Shown: positions 54,608 through 63,735 of the stretch, piece by piece
How positions within the stretch are numbered: the first letter of the stretch is position 1
Layout of the letters: each line of letters opens with the position of its first letter
Origin: Caldimonas brevitalea
Lineage (GTDB): Bacteria; Pseudomonadota; Gammaproteobacteria; Burkholderiales; Burkholderiaceae_C
Length of the DNA: 64,000 nucleotides
Reading direction: 5' to 3'
NCBI RefSeq assembly: GCF_001017435.1
Contig: NZ_CP011371.1
Location: forward strand, 4,092,001 to 4,156,000
Position numbers and translations under genes: made by a program
Notes under the pieces: model-generated
Database searches by the model: none
Told to the model about the DNA's origin: nothing
Seen by the model: the letters and a program-made list of their open reading frames with translations, nothing else

Positions 54608-56419
54608 ATGCTGCTACACCCCCCTGTCGCCCCCTGGGCGGTCCGCACCGACGACGGACTTGAAACTACATTGCTGTACCAGGGCGCACCGCTGTCGGAT
54701 GTCCAGGCGCGGGTGCTGCTCGACAACGAGGAGCACTGGATCACGCTCGTCGCCGACGGACACGAGGGCCGCTGGTCCCGCTATCGCGCCGTGCTGCCTT
54801 GGTGCCAGACCGGGCCGAGCACTCGCTATTGCTTCCGCGTCTATGAGAATGGCCGGCCGCGCTGGCTGGGGGCCGACGGTGAACACCGTCACACACCTGC
54901 CGAGGCGGCGCATTTCCGCGCGACCCGCACGCCGGTGCTGCCCGACTGGGCCTACCGGCAGGTGGCCTACCAGATCTTCCCCGACCGTTATGCCCGCAGC
55001 GAGCACGCCCCCGGTGTGCGCCACGACACCTACTACGGCAGCTGGCCGATGCCGGTGCAGCAACTGGACTGGCACGCGCCGTCGGATCCTGGCCTGGGGC
55101 AGAGCAGCTTCCATGGCGGCGACCTGCCCGGCATCCGCGCCCGGCTCGACCACCTGCAATCGCTCGGCGTTACGACGCTCTACCTGACGCCGGTGTTCGC
55201 GTCGGGCAGCAACCACCGCTACGACACCGAGGACTACCACCGGGTCGACCCGGCGCTCGGTGGCGACGCCGCCTTGGTCGACCTGTCCGCCGCGCTGAAG
55301 GCGCGCGGCATGCGGTTGGTCCTCGACGCAGTGCTCAACCACACCAGTGCCAACCATCCGTGGTTCAACCGCTGGGGTATCCACCCGGGGATCGGCGCGT
55401 GGCAGTCGCAAGACTCGCCGTGGGCCGGTTGGTATGCCCGCAACGCACAGGGCGAGCCGGTCTACTGGAAGGGCCACTCCTCGCTGCCGGTACTCGACTA
55501 TGCGCACCCGGCGGTGGCCGACGCCATGATCACCGGCCTCGACTCGGTGCTGCGACGCTGGCTGCGCCCACCGGTCGCCATCGACGGCTGGCGCCTGGAT
55601 GCGATCCACATGCTCGGCGAAGGCGCCGGCGCGAAGCGCAATGCGCACTGGCTGCAACGCATCCGTGACGTCGTAAAGGCCGAGCGGCCCGACGCGCTCG
55701 TGATCGGCGAACACTTCTGGGAGGCCACGCCGTGGCTGCAAGGCGACCAGGAAGACGCCGCCATGAACTACTGGGGCTTCACGCAGCCCTTGTGGCAGTG
55801 GCTGGCCGAGCACGATCTGGCGGGCCGACCGGCCCCGCTCGACACGCGCGACTTTGCGCGCTGGCTCGACCGCGCCCGTGCGGCGCTGCCGCATGACATC
55901 GCGTGCGGCATGTGGAACCTGATCGACAGCCATGACACGGTGCGGCTGTTCACCTTGCTCGGCAGCGACGAAGCCGCCGTGCGCTGCGCGCTCACGCTGC
56001 AGTTCTGCTATCCGGGTGTGCCCTGTTTGTATTACGGCGACGAGATCGGCCTGGAAGGTGGCCCCGACCCCGACAACCGGCGATGTTTCCCGTGGGACCC
56101 GGCGCAGTGGCGGCATGGCGTGCTCGACCATGTGCGACAACTGGCCGCGCTGCGCCACAGCCGCCCCGAACTGCAACAAGGCGCTTGCCAGACGCTGGCC
56201 AGCGGCGACGACTGGATCGCGCTGGCGCGCTACAACGTCGAAGCGGCGACCTTGCTCGTGCTCAATCGCGGGGCGCAGACGTCGGTGTGGGTGCCGTTGG
56301 ACCGACTGCCGCGCGGCGTCGACGAGTGGAGATCGGTGTTCGGGCACATGCTGGAGGGCGATAAAACGGGCGTGCAGCTGCGCTTGGGGCCGATGGATGC
56401 AGCCGTGTTCTGCAGCTGA
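54608..56419 (+). CDS. malZ: GH13 maltodextrin glucosidase, MalZ-like
   Basis: A 603-aa enzyme with an N-terminal beta domain (to about residue 115), a GH13 barrel and a C-terminal beta domain. All four conserved regions are present: VLDAVLNHTSANH, DGWRLDAIHM (nucleophile Asp), VIGEHFW (acid/base Glu) and LIDSHDTVRL. The order AYQIFPDRYAR, then FHGGDLPGIRARLDHLQSLGVTTLYLTPVF, is that of the MalZ/neopullulanase branch. It has no signal peptide, so it works in the cytoplasm on maltodextrins. Possibly co-transcribed with the LuxR gene before it. Confidence 0.92.
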   Translation: MLLHPPVAPWAVRTDDGLETTLLYQGAPLSDVQARVLLDNEEHWITLVADGHEGRWSRYRAVLPWCQTGPSTRYCFRVYENGRPRWLGADGEHRHTPAEAAHFRATRTPVLPDWAYRQVAYQIFPDRYARSEHAPGVRHDTYYGSWPMPVQQLDWHAPSDPGLGQSSFHGGDLPGIRARLDHLQSLGVTTLYLTPVFASGSNHRYDTEDYHRVDPALGGDAALVDLSAALKARGMRLVLDAVLNHTSANHPWFNRWGIHPGIGAWQSQDSPWAGWYARNAQGEPVYWKGHSSLPVLDYAHPAVADAMITGLDSVLRRWLRPPVAIDGWRLDAIHMLGEGAGAKRNAHWLQRIRDVVKAERPDALVIGEHFWEATPWLQGDQEDAAMNYWGFTQPLWQWLAEHDLAGRPAPLDTRDFARWLDRARAALPHDIACGMWNLIDSHDTVRLFTLLGSDEAAVRCALTLQFCYPGVPCLYYGDEIGLEGGPDPDNRRCFPWDPAQWRHGVLDHVRQLAALRHSRPELQQGACQTLASGDDWIALARYNVEAATLLVLNRGAQTSVWVPLDRLPRGVDEWRSVFGHMLEGDKTGVQLRLGPMDAAVFCS

Positions 56420-56522
56420 GGCGAGCCCGGCGACGGGCCGCTAGGGCGGTCTCTGGTTCTTCTCCAAAGGGATGCGCCCGCAACGCAGCCACCAGGTGTG
56501 GGCCTGATCTCGGCGCGCGAGC

Positions 56523-58586
56523 CTACAGAAACTCCGCGCGGATGCGGTCTACGTCGAAGGGGGTGACGCCGTCCTGCACGCTGAACACCGTCTCGGCGCC
56601 TTCGCGCAAGTCGACCTGCCGGCCGCGTGCCCTGGCGTGCAGCGTGAACAATGTGTGAAGGTCGGGCTTGACCAAGGAAGTGATGGCCCGCAACATCAAC
56701 GAGACCCCGCTGAGGTGGTTGCGCACGTTGTTCCACCGGGGCCGAACTTTCAGGGCAAGGTCCATCCAGACCACGCACCGTTCCTGGAGGTCCAGGACCA
56801 GCGGCAGGCAGATGCCGGCGTCCGACGCCAGGTCGACACGGTCCACCACTGTCTGCGGCTCGAACGCCTCGCCGGAGTTGAGTTCCTGCCGGCTCATCCA
56901 GCCGGCGAAACACTCCGGTAGATCGCAGTAGGGTTGCAGCGTGTAGCTGTTGAGGACCATCACGACAAAGCGCACCCGCAGTTCTCGCAGCCGCCGCAGG
57001 TCAAGGTCGATGAACTCCGCCGCTCCTTGCGGTGCGTCCACCACGTCGCCGCTGTGGTAGCCGCCGTAGTTCTGCAGTTTGTAGTAGGTCAGCGCGTCGA
57101 TGTAGTCGAAGTCGGGCCCGAACAGAACGGCCGACAGGTCGATGTCGGTGCGCCCTCTCCCATTCATCCACCACAGGAAGAGTCGAACGAACCCGGCGTC
57201 CGGCATCGGCAGGCGGCTCCCGCGCACCAGCGTGCGCAGGCTACGCGATGCCGAGCGCTGCGAGAAAGGCACCAAGTAGTGGCGCAAGCCCGGGTCGACG
57301 AAGCAGGCGCCGAGCGGGGGCAACGCCGAGAACCGCCGCAACAGTTCGCCCTCGCAGATCGCCGTGACCTGTTCGACCGCCTCTTGGGGCAAGGCAGAAC
57401 GTTGCTCTGCCAAGGCATACACCTTGGCCACCTCCCCTTTGGGGAAGAAGGCCCGCAAGGGGTGCTGGCCGCGATGCCGGAAGTGCACGAGCACCTGAAG
57501 CAGTACCGGTGTCGAGACGCGCGGGCACACCTGGCGGAAGGGCTGCAGCACGTCGGACGGGGCCTGAGAGAGGCGCAACAGGTGATCGAGACGTCGCGCG
57601 AAATCGCCGGGGCGGGTGGCGAGGGCCAGCGCAGCCGCCTCGACCTGACCTGTGCGGAGGTGGGCCTCGACCGTGCTGTTGAACGAGCTGAACGGCTGCT
57701 TGTTGCGCAGCACCGCGAACGCCGCACAGGCTCGCGGGAAGCGCTGTTCGAACTCACGGGGATGCAGGCGTTCGCCGAGTCGTTTCCATCGTTCGCCCCA
57801 ACGCAGCATGTCTTCGGTCGGATCGCCCCCTTGTTCGAGCAGGTCCAGCAAGAGTTTGCGGTGTTGGCGCTTGAGGGCCTGGAACCGCGTTGACTTCGCC
57901 AGGGAAACGTCGCCGCCCGACAGCGCCACCGCCAGGCGCAGCACATCGGTGGCAGTTTTCACCTGGTCCCGCAACAGCGCTTGTGCAGCGGTGCCCGGCG
58001 TGTGCCGCAGAAGGGCCGCGCCGACGAGCGCCAGGTTCTCCTTGAAGGGGATGGCACGAGGCAGGAGCCGGAAGATGCCGTCACGGTACTGGCGCACGAA
58101 CCACTCGACATCCGCCTTGTCCTGCTCTGAAAGCGACGATCGGGCGCCGGCGAGCCGAGTGAACAGCGACTCGAACTCTTCGACGCTCCCCAGACCGATC
58201 TCCCTCGGCGCTAGGCCGTGCAACAGCGGCGGCGCAGCGGGCGTGTCACCCGCCGAGACGCGCTTGAGCGTCAGATAGTGGTGCACCGCGTCGAGGTAGC
58301 GCTCTGCCTCGCTCAACGACAGGACCTGCAAGGGGAACCGAGGGTAGAGCGGCGTGTGAACGCGGTGGGCACCGACCAAAACGCGCAAGTCTCTCAGGAG
58401 CCGGCGCAGGAACTCTGTCAGTTCGGCCAGGGACAGCGTGGCGAGGCGCGCCATCACGGCTTCTGACAGGACAAACCCGAGTTGCTGGGCCTCCTTCTGC
58501 ACGGCGGCAATGTGCTGCGCCGTGGCCCCACCCTCTCCGGCCTTGACCCACAGCTTGCCCCTGCGCCGGAGGTAGATCTCGTTCAT
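56523..58586 (-). CDS. Large cytoplasmic protein with C-terminal TerD domain
   Basis: A 687-aa protein with no signal or membrane helix. The first 430 residues are helical, with a Leu-rich solenoid character, and have no motif I recognise. After FVDPGLRHYLVPFSQRSASRS comes a basic linker. From about residue 490 a TerD-type calcium-binding fold follows: DIDLSAVLFGPDFDYIDALT, GGYHSGDVVDAP, IDLDLRRLRELRVRFVVMVL. TerD domains belong to a chemical-defence and stress-signalling network. No other ter genes lie nearby. Similar long proteins exist in myxobacteria and actinobacteria (MXAN_6230/SCO0854 type); I suggest, but cannot prove, that relation. An intrinsic terminator sits in its leader. Confidence 0.8.
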   Translation of the reverse strand: MNEIYLRRRGKLWVKAGEGGATAQHIAAVQKEAQQLGFVLSEAVMARLATLSLAELTEFLRRLLRDLRVLVGAHRVHTPLYPRFPLQVLSLSEAERYLDAVHHYLTLKRVSAGDTPAAPPLLHGLAPREIGLGSVEEFESLFTRLAGARSSLSEQDKADVEWFVRQYRDGIFRLLPRAIPFKENLALVGAALLRHTPGTAAQALLRDQVKTATDVLRLAVALSGGDVSLAKSTRFQALKRQHRKLLLDLLEQGGDPTEDMLRWGERWKRLGERLHPREFEQRFPRACAAFAVLRNKQPFSSFNSTVEAHLRTGQVEAAALALATRPGDFARRLDHLLRLSQAPSDVLQPFRQVCPRVSTPVLLQVLVHFRHRGQHPLRAFFPKGEVAKVYALAEQRSALPQEAVEQVTAICEGELLRRFSALPPLGACFVDPGLRHYLVPFSQRSASRSLRTLVRGSRLPMPDAGFVRLFLWWMNGRGRTDIDLSAVLFGPDFDYIDALTYYKLQNYGGYHSGDVVDAPQGAAEFIDLDLRRLRELRVRFVVMVLNSYTLQPYCDLPECFAGWMSRQELNSGEAFEPQTVVDRVDLASDAGICLPLVLDLQERCVVWMDLALKVRPRWNNVRNHLSGVSLMLRAITSLVKPDLHTLFTLHARARGRQVDLREGAETVFSVQDGVTPFDVDRIRAEFL

Positions 58587-58928
58587 ATGTGTCTCGAAAG
58601 AAAACGCCTGCCAATGGCAGGCGTCGTGCGGAAAGCGGAGACCCTAGGTCATAGAGTGTGAGAAGGAAGGATCTCCATAGCCACAGACGCACGATAACGA
58701 AACGCCCGGCGCGAGGCAAGCGCGGCGTGTCCCGAACGATGCACGACGGCAAGCCCAGCCGCAAGGACACCCCGAGGCATTGATGGCGAACAGCGCCCCC
58801 CCGTCAGGGCCGCAGTGGGCCTACGCATCGTCGTAGTGGCGAGGCCGACGAGACGCACCTAGATTGAATTCACCTCGGGCGTCAACGATGACGAGGTTCA
58901 GAGCTACCCCGTCAGAAAGGACGAGACG
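58587..58928. other. Divergent intergenic region
   Basis: 342 bp between the TerD-domain gene and the 728-aa gene. It carries the leader terminator at 58604-58624 and presumably both promoters. A minus-strand frame (58649-58858, 69 codons) lies upstream of the terminator but has no good ribosome site. Confidence 0.5.
58604..58624 (-). terminator. Intrinsic terminator or attenuator in the leader of the TerD-domain gene
   Basis: On the minus strand ACGCCTGCC-att-GGCAGGCGT is a perfect 9-bp stem with a 3-nt loop, directly followed by TTTTCTTT. This is a textbook terminator. It ends 18 bases before the start codon, inside the leader rather than after a gene. Confidence 0.8.
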
Positions 58929-61115
58929 ATGTTCGCTCCAAGCGCGCTGGGCAGGGCCATACTCGCTGGCCTTCACCGAGATCCTTTGCCTGTCCGGCCC
59001 CCTCTCCACACGGCGGTGCCGACGCCAACTTTGACGCAGCCACGCGTCTCGATGCCGCGTCCTCAAGCCGTACAGGCCGACTTCAAAACCGCCGGCGCTG
59101 GGCCTGTCGACGAGATGGCTGCACCTCGGCGAGTGTACGGTCCAGTCACCCCGCCCGCGGGCCCGCTACAACCCCAAACGGTCGTGGTAGACGACGGCCG
59201 CTTCTTTCTAGACAGCATGAACGGACACCGTCGGGACAACCGCTGGACGCAAGGGTATCTGCACGCACTTGGCGGACAGCAGAGAGAAGCGGCGTTGCGG
59301 CAGTTCCTCGCGCCCGGCGCAGCGCCCCACGGGACGGGTAAGCCCGCGTCACCCGCGGCTTCGCTGCTCAACGTTCGCGGCGGCACGTCTGGCACGCCGG
59401 CGGTTTACCAGGAGCCGCGACCGCGGCCGCCACCCGACACCCAGGCTGCCGCCGACCGAGTGCTCGAGGCCGGTCGCCGCAACAACAAGAAGGACGACTA
59501 CGACAAGCGAATGGAGGTCTTCGCACAAGAGATGGTGGAAGGCGACGATGAATACAAAGCAGAGCTGCTGGACGAGGTTCTGAAGCGCGACAAGAACGCC
59601 TTCAACTCCTGGCTGAAGGCCGACCGGTTGCACAACGTCACCGACGAGGGCCGGATCAAACCGACTGAGCGCAATACGGTCTTTCAGGGCATGACGGCCG
59701 GCATCGAAGGCGATCACTTCAATGCCGAAGCGATCCCCGTCCAATTCATCCACGATTCCCACGACCCCGCATTGATCGCCAGCTACATCGAGCTGCAAGA
59801 CACCGGCGAGCGCGACGGCTTCGAGCGTTCGCTGACGGCCTTCGCCGGTGTCTCCGACGGCAGGATGTACGGCTTCGTCACCGACCCAGACAACCAATCG
59901 GTGATCCGTGACTTCACGCTTGCGGTCCAGGACCACCAGGACTGGTATGAAAGCCAGACCCTGGACCGCTTCCAGATCACGACGTCCCTCTATGGCGCTT
60001 CGGTGCACGAGTTCGAGGCACCCATCACGTTTTCCGAGGGGCAGCTGAGGACCATGCGGATGGGCTTCGAGCACAACAATGGACTCAAGACCGACGGCGA
60101 GTTGCTGCTCGCCTACCCGGATCGTCTTGAACGCAACGAGGCGGTGACGCAGCAGTATTCGCAGCTCTCTCAGAACATGGGCCATCTGGTCGGTCCCGAC
60201 AATGCGAACTGGGCCACCTTTGCGGTGTGGGCGTCTGACGAGATTGGTCGCAACCTGGAAGGTGGCCTTGGCATCGAGCTGGGTGAGCTCGGGGGAGGTG
60301 ACCCACGTTACTGGCTGAGCGTGGGCAATTCGAAGTTGATCTCGGACATCGGTCCAGCCTTCCAGCACTTCAATGAGGTGTTTGCAGATCCAGCCAATCG
60401 CACCATGAGCTTCGACGAGTTCTGGTCCAGCTTTGAATCGGAGTGGGGCGATCGTGGCATCTCTTACCTCGACGGCAAACAAGACCGAGAGCTGGACTTG
60501 AGAAATGCTTTCAAGGCTTACCACGAGGCGATGCAGCTGCGCCAGCAGGAGGTCGATCTTGCGAGCAACGGCCCCGGACACGAGCAGGACATCGAGGCGT
60601 TGGCGGACCGCCGCAGCGAGCTGATGTTGTATGCCAACACCCTCGTGGGTTTGCAGGAGCAGGAGATCGTGCAGCCGGAGGTCGAAGAAGGCATGCAGAC
60701 CTTGGCAGACCTTGGGCCGGTCAATCCAAAGGGCGCAGCTGCGCCGTGGGTGGACTTTCATGTGCCGGGCGACAAACCGGGCTCCGAGCGCCGGTTCGAC
60801 ACCGACTCCGACTTCCCGGTCTCCGGTGACCGGGTGAATCTAGACGGGCAGTTCACCACGGTCGGTGGCGAGACCGTCGAACTCGACGAAGTGCTGCACG
60901 ACCGCCTCGTTTCACTGCGTGGAGACAACAAGGACCCGTCCGATCCGGACAGCGCCGCGACCGACCACTGGGAGCGTTACGGCGATCGCATGACCTACAT
61001 CTATCACCTGTTCGCCGAGTACCAGCGTGACGACAGCCTCTTCACGTCCCCCCGCGTCGCCTTCGAATCACGCGCGAAGGCGCTCAACAACGACCCGGAA
61101 CTTCCTCCGGGTTGA
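58929..61115 (+). CDS. Unrecognised 728-aa protein
   Basis: The ATG at 58929 is preceded by AAGGACGAG. There is no signal peptide or membrane helix. The first 90 residues are Pro/Ala-rich and probably disordered. The middle is helical, acidic and Gln/Glu-rich (KKDDYDKRMEVFAQEMVEGD). SQNMGHLVGPDNANWATFAV followed by WASDEIGRNL resembles the NW-hydrophobic-WAS motif seen in some DUF2515-like helical proteins. The C-terminus has Asp-rich turns (VSLRGDNKDPSDPDSA). The layout, with a disordered N-terminus and no signal, would suit a secreted effector, but no secretion system is nearby. Confidence 0.8.
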   Translation: MFAPSALGRAILAGLHRDPLPVRPPLHTAVPTPTLTQPRVSMPRPQAVQADFKTAGAGPVDEMAAPRRVYGPVTPPAGPLQPQTVVVDDGRFFLDSMNGHRRDNRWTQGYLHALGGQQREAALRQFLAPGAAPHGTGKPASPAASLLNVRGGTSGTPAVYQEPRPRPPPDTQAAADRVLEAGRRNNKKDDYDKRMEVFAQEMVEGDDEYKAELLDEVLKRDKNAFNSWLKADRLHNVTDEGRIKPTERNTVFQGMTAGIEGDHFNAEAIPVQFIHDSHDPALIASYIELQDTGERDGFERSLTAFAGVSDGRMYGFVTDPDNQSVIRDFTLAVQDHQDWYESQTLDRFQITTSLYGASVHEFEAPITFSEGQLRTMRMGFEHNNGLKTDGELLLAYPDRLERNEAVTQQYSQLSQNMGHLVGPDNANWATFAVWASDEIGRNLEGGLGIELGELGGGDPRYWLSVGNSKLISDIGPAFQHFNEVFADPANRTMSFDEFWSSFESEWGDRGISYLDGKQDRELDLRNAFKAYHEAMQLRQQEVDLASNGPGHEQDIEALADRRSELMLYANTLVGLQEQEIVQPEVEEGMQTLADLGPVNPKGAAAPWVDFHVPGDKPGSERRFDTDSDFPVSGDRVNLDGQFTTVGGETVELDEVLHDRLVSLRGDNKDPSDPDSAATDHWERYGDRMTYIYHLFAEYQRDDSLFTSPRVAFESRAKALNNDPELPPG

Positions 61116-61311
61116 ACTTGAGCCTTCAACGACGACGTTCAGTAGCTCGGCGACTTCACCGTTGCGACGCGGCAAAGTGCTTGAGTTCTTTGCGACGCGG
61201 CAGCCATCGTGCAGCGAAGGGGGGTGCTCCACCTTCCAGGCTGGTGACCGCGACATTCATTGAGAAGACGCTGTTGAAAGCGACCAAGGGCGCTCATTAA
61301 AATCGCTGCCC

Positions 61312-61743
61312 ATGGCCTTCTCTGCCCATCCCCTGCAGCACCTGCGCCTGCCTCATGCGCGGCGTCCCGTGCTGCTGTGGGCCCTGGCTCTGCTGGTGCT
61401 GCTCAAGGCGTTTGTGCCCTTGTTGGCCGCCGAGGCAGCTCACGCTCGCAATGTTCCGATCGCCGACATCTGCGGGGTGTACGGTGTGGAGGTGTCCCTG
61501 CGCACGCCGGCCGGGCCCGACCCTTGGGAGCCTGCTGGCCATCCTTCTCCGGCGGCTCAAGAACATTGCGCTCTCGCGCCGCTGCTTGGCAGCGCAACGG
61601 TCGTCCCTGCCGTCGCCGTCGTGGTACCGCTGCCTGTACCGCCTCACTACATGGCGGCACACCTTGTTGCCGCCTTCGCCCCTCCAGACCCTTGGCTGGC
61701 TTGGCTGGTCGAGCGTTTGCACGCCCCTCCTTCCCGCGTCTGA
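61312..61743 (+). CDS. DUF2946-like exported protein
   Basis: A 143-aa protein. The N-terminus carries one hydrophobic segment (VLLWALALLVLLKAFVPLLA), a signal or anchor. The conserved pattern of two Cys-containing stretches, ADICGVYG and EHCALAPLLG, followed by a hydrophobic segment (VVPAVAVVVPLPVP), is that of DUF2946, a family often found near metal or TonB-receptor genes. None are present here. The second Cys of the usual HCxxC motif is missing. Function unknown. Confidence 0.75.
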   Translation: MAFSAHPLQHLRLPHARRPVLLWALALLVLLKAFVPLLAAEAAHARNVPIADICGVYGVEVSLRTPAGPDPWEPAGHPSPAAQEHCALAPLLGSATVVPAVAVVVPLPVPPHYMAAHLVAAFAPPDPWLAWLVERLHAPPSRV

Positions 61744-62121
61744 TCGTTGCCTTCCACCTGCGCGCTCCATGGCTGCGCGATGGGGCTACGCCCTCGCCTG
61801 TCGACGGTCGGGCGGCGTTGAAAGCGGCCACGAAACCCGCCTTGCGTCGCACTTGAGCGTCGAGCGGGGCGGTCACTGCTGCGCGCTAGCGACGATCTTT
61901 TTTGCCGGGAGAGCGGACGAGGCACCGAGCACCGCTCAACTCCGACCTGCCGTTCGCTGATGGCCTGAGCGTCACGACCAGCGTGGCTGCGTGGGCGGCC
62001 CCGGACCTACGCCTCATGGTGGCGGGTCTGGCGCTGCCCAGGCCCGGACGCGTTCCGCACCGAGGCGTTCGACCGCGCTGGCAAGAGCGCGCACCGAGTT
62101 TCGATTTCAGAGAAAGACAAC
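61744..62121. other. 378-bp region without a supported gene
   Basis: It separates the DUF2946-like gene from the DJ-1-like gene on the same strand. Open frames on both strands look like chance. The downstream gene has a ribosome-site candidate (GAAAGACAAC) just before its ATG. Nothing else stands out. Confidence 0.5.
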
Positions 62122-62994
62122 ATGACGACCCAACATTTCGAGTCAACACCCTCCAACGAGGCCGATGCCAGCAGGCGAGCACTGCTCGGCGTGGCCGGTC
62201 TCTGGCTGGGCGCGGTCGGGGCCGGCTTGGCGCTGCCAGTGCAGGCCGACGACAAGGCCACCCCGCCGGCGTACCGACCTGCGACCGGCGATCAACGGTT
62301 GCAGGTCGTGATGCTGGCCCATCCCGACATGACTGCGCTCGACCTGGTCGGGCCCCAACTGATTTTCGCGACGATGCCGCCGGTAGACGTTCACGTCGTG
62401 TGGAAGGACCAGCAACCGGTGATGACCGACAGCGGCCTCGCCGTGATGCCGACCTCGACCCTCGACCAAGCACCCGCCACGCCGGACGTGCTGTTCGTGC
62501 CGGGCGGTCTCAAGGGCACGACCGCCCTGCTGAGCGACCCGCAGGTGCTGTCCTTCCTGAGATCACGCGGCAGCAGCGCCCGCTACATCGCCGGCGTCTG
62601 CACCGGCGGCCTGCTGTTGGGTGCGGCCGGGCTGCTGCGCGGCTACCAGGCCACTGCACACTGGTATGTGCGCGACCTGCTGCCCGTCTTCGACGCGATC
62701 GCGGTGGATCGCCGCGTGGTGCAAGACCGCAACCGGATCACCGGCGGCGGGGTGACGGCCGGCATCGACCTGGCCTTGACCCTGTCGGCGCTGTTGCGCG
62801 GCGACGAGCACGCGAGGACTCAGCAACTGGTCTTCGAATACGCGCCCGAGCCCCCCTTCTCGAGCGGCACCCCTCAAAGCGCCGGGCCGGCCCTGACGGC
62901 CAAAGTCCTGCGACGTCGGCACGCGGCGATCGAGCAGACCCGGTTGGCGGTGCACGAAGCGCGGCGATCGTGGGGAGATGAGCGGGTTCGATGA
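62122..62994 (+). CDS. Exported DJ-1/PfpI family protein
   Basis: A 290-aa protein. The N-terminus has a twin-Arg-like signal (ASRRALLGVAGLWLGAVGAG) and a cleavage site near VQADDK. The rest is a DJ-1/PfpI domain: LQVVMLAHPDMTALDLVGPQ, VLFVPGG, and the nucleophile elbow YIAGVCTGGLLLG with the conserved Cys, then GGGVTAGIDLALTL. This arrangement is that of the isonitrile-hydratase-like and AraC-linked DJ-1 branch. The reaction is unknown. Periplasmic location is unusual for the family. An AraC gene lies close by, on the other strand. Confidence 0.88.
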   Translation: MTTQHFESTPSNEADASRRALLGVAGLWLGAVGAGLALPVQADDKATPPAYRPATGDQRLQVVMLAHPDMTALDLVGPQLIFATMPPVDVHVVWKDQQPVMTDSGLAVMPTSTLDQAPATPDVLFVPGGLKGTTALLSDPQVLSFLRSRGSSARYIAGVCTGGLLLGAAGLLRGYQATAHWYVRDLLPVFDAIAVDRRVVQDRNRITGGGVTAGIDLALTLSALLRGDEHARTQQLVFEYAPEPPFSSGTPQSAGPALTAKVLRRRHAAIEQTRLAVHEARRSWGDERVR

Positions 62995-63068
62995 CCGCCG
63001 TCGAGGGCGCGCGCTGGTGGTGCTCAACAGCGCGGCGGACTGTCATGACACCGGCACGACCGCTGGCG

Positions 63069-63299
63069 TCAGCGGCATCGTTCTTGTGGCGCTTCCCGGC
63101 CGAAGTACGGCCGCGCGAACAGGTACAGGCCGCTGATCATCAGCACGGCGAGCGGCAGCAGCGGTGCATAGGTCACCCAGGGAGGCGGTGTGCCGCGCGT
63201 CATGGCGACGAAGTTGGCGATGACGGTGAGCGTGAAGGCCACCGACAGCCAACGGTGCGCCTGCCGGACCCAACGGTTCCAGTTGCTGTTGTGGTGCAA
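63069..63299 (-). CDS. Small membrane protein (76 aa)
   Basis: It starts with TTG at 63299, 7 bases after AGGGGAAG and 13 bases after the stop of the VOC gene, so it is the last gene of that operon. The 76-aa product has two membrane helices (LSVAFTLTVIANFVAM and APLLPLAVLMISGLYLFA) joined by a short loop TRGTPPPWVTY. The N-terminus (WNRWVRQAHRWLSVAFT) resembles the first helix of PepSY-like or thermophilic small transmembrane proteins. Function unknown. Confidence 0.75.
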   Translation of the reverse strand: MHHNSNWNRWVRQAHRWLSVAFTLTVIANFVAMTRGTPPPWVTYAPLLPLAVLMISGLYLFARPYFGREAPQERCR

Positions 63300-63312
63300 G
63301 GCTGCTTCCCCT

Positions 63313-63723
63313 TCAGTGGCGCCGGGCGCCGATCATCTTCCAGCCATTGCCCGACGGATCGCGGAAGCCCGCGTCCACGCTGCCGAAACGGTCGACGGGC
63401 TCCTGCGTGAATTCCACGCCGAGGCCCAGCATCCGCTCGTAGGCCGCGCGGCAGTCGTCCACCGCCAGCACCAGCGGCGGCATGGCGCCCTTTGCCACCA
63501 GCGCGCGCAGTGCCTGTGCAGTCGCCTCGTCCTGCAGCGGTGGCCCGGGCGTGAACAGGCCCAGCTGGAACGAGGGCTGCTCGGGGTGCTGCACCGTCAG
63601 CCAGCGGAAGTCGCCGTTGCGCACGTCCGTGTGGACGCGGAATCCGAGCTTCTCGACATAAAACGCGAGCGCTTCATCCTGGTCTCGCACATACAAACCG
63701 ACCACATCGACACCTTGGCTCAT
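63313..63723 (-). CDS. VOC family (glyoxalase/bleomycin resistance-like) protein
   Basis: A 136-aa protein forming two beta-alpha-beta-beta-beta units: GLYVRDQDEALAFYVEKLGF and VLAVDDCRAAYERMLGLGVE. The end, GSVDAGFRDPSGNGWKMIG, is the usual last strand. Members bind metals or small molecules, or act as dioxygenases; the metal ligands are not all clear. It is 12 bp downstream of an AraC-type gene and upstream of a small membrane protein gene, forming an operon. Confidence 0.92.
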   Translation of the reverse strand: MSQGVDVVGLYVRDQDEALAFYVEKLGFRVHTDVRNGDFRWLTVQHPEQPSFQLGLFTPGPPLQDEATAQALRALVAKGAMPPLVLAVDDCRAAYERMLGLGVEFTQEPVDRFGSVDAGFRDPSGNGWKMIGARRH

Positions 63724-63735
63724 CGGACCTCCAGT

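Noticed and set aside
61902..62981. 359-codon plus-strand ORF overlapping the DJ-1 gene
   Set aside because: Different frame from the supported DJ-1 domain; Arg/Pro-rich product.
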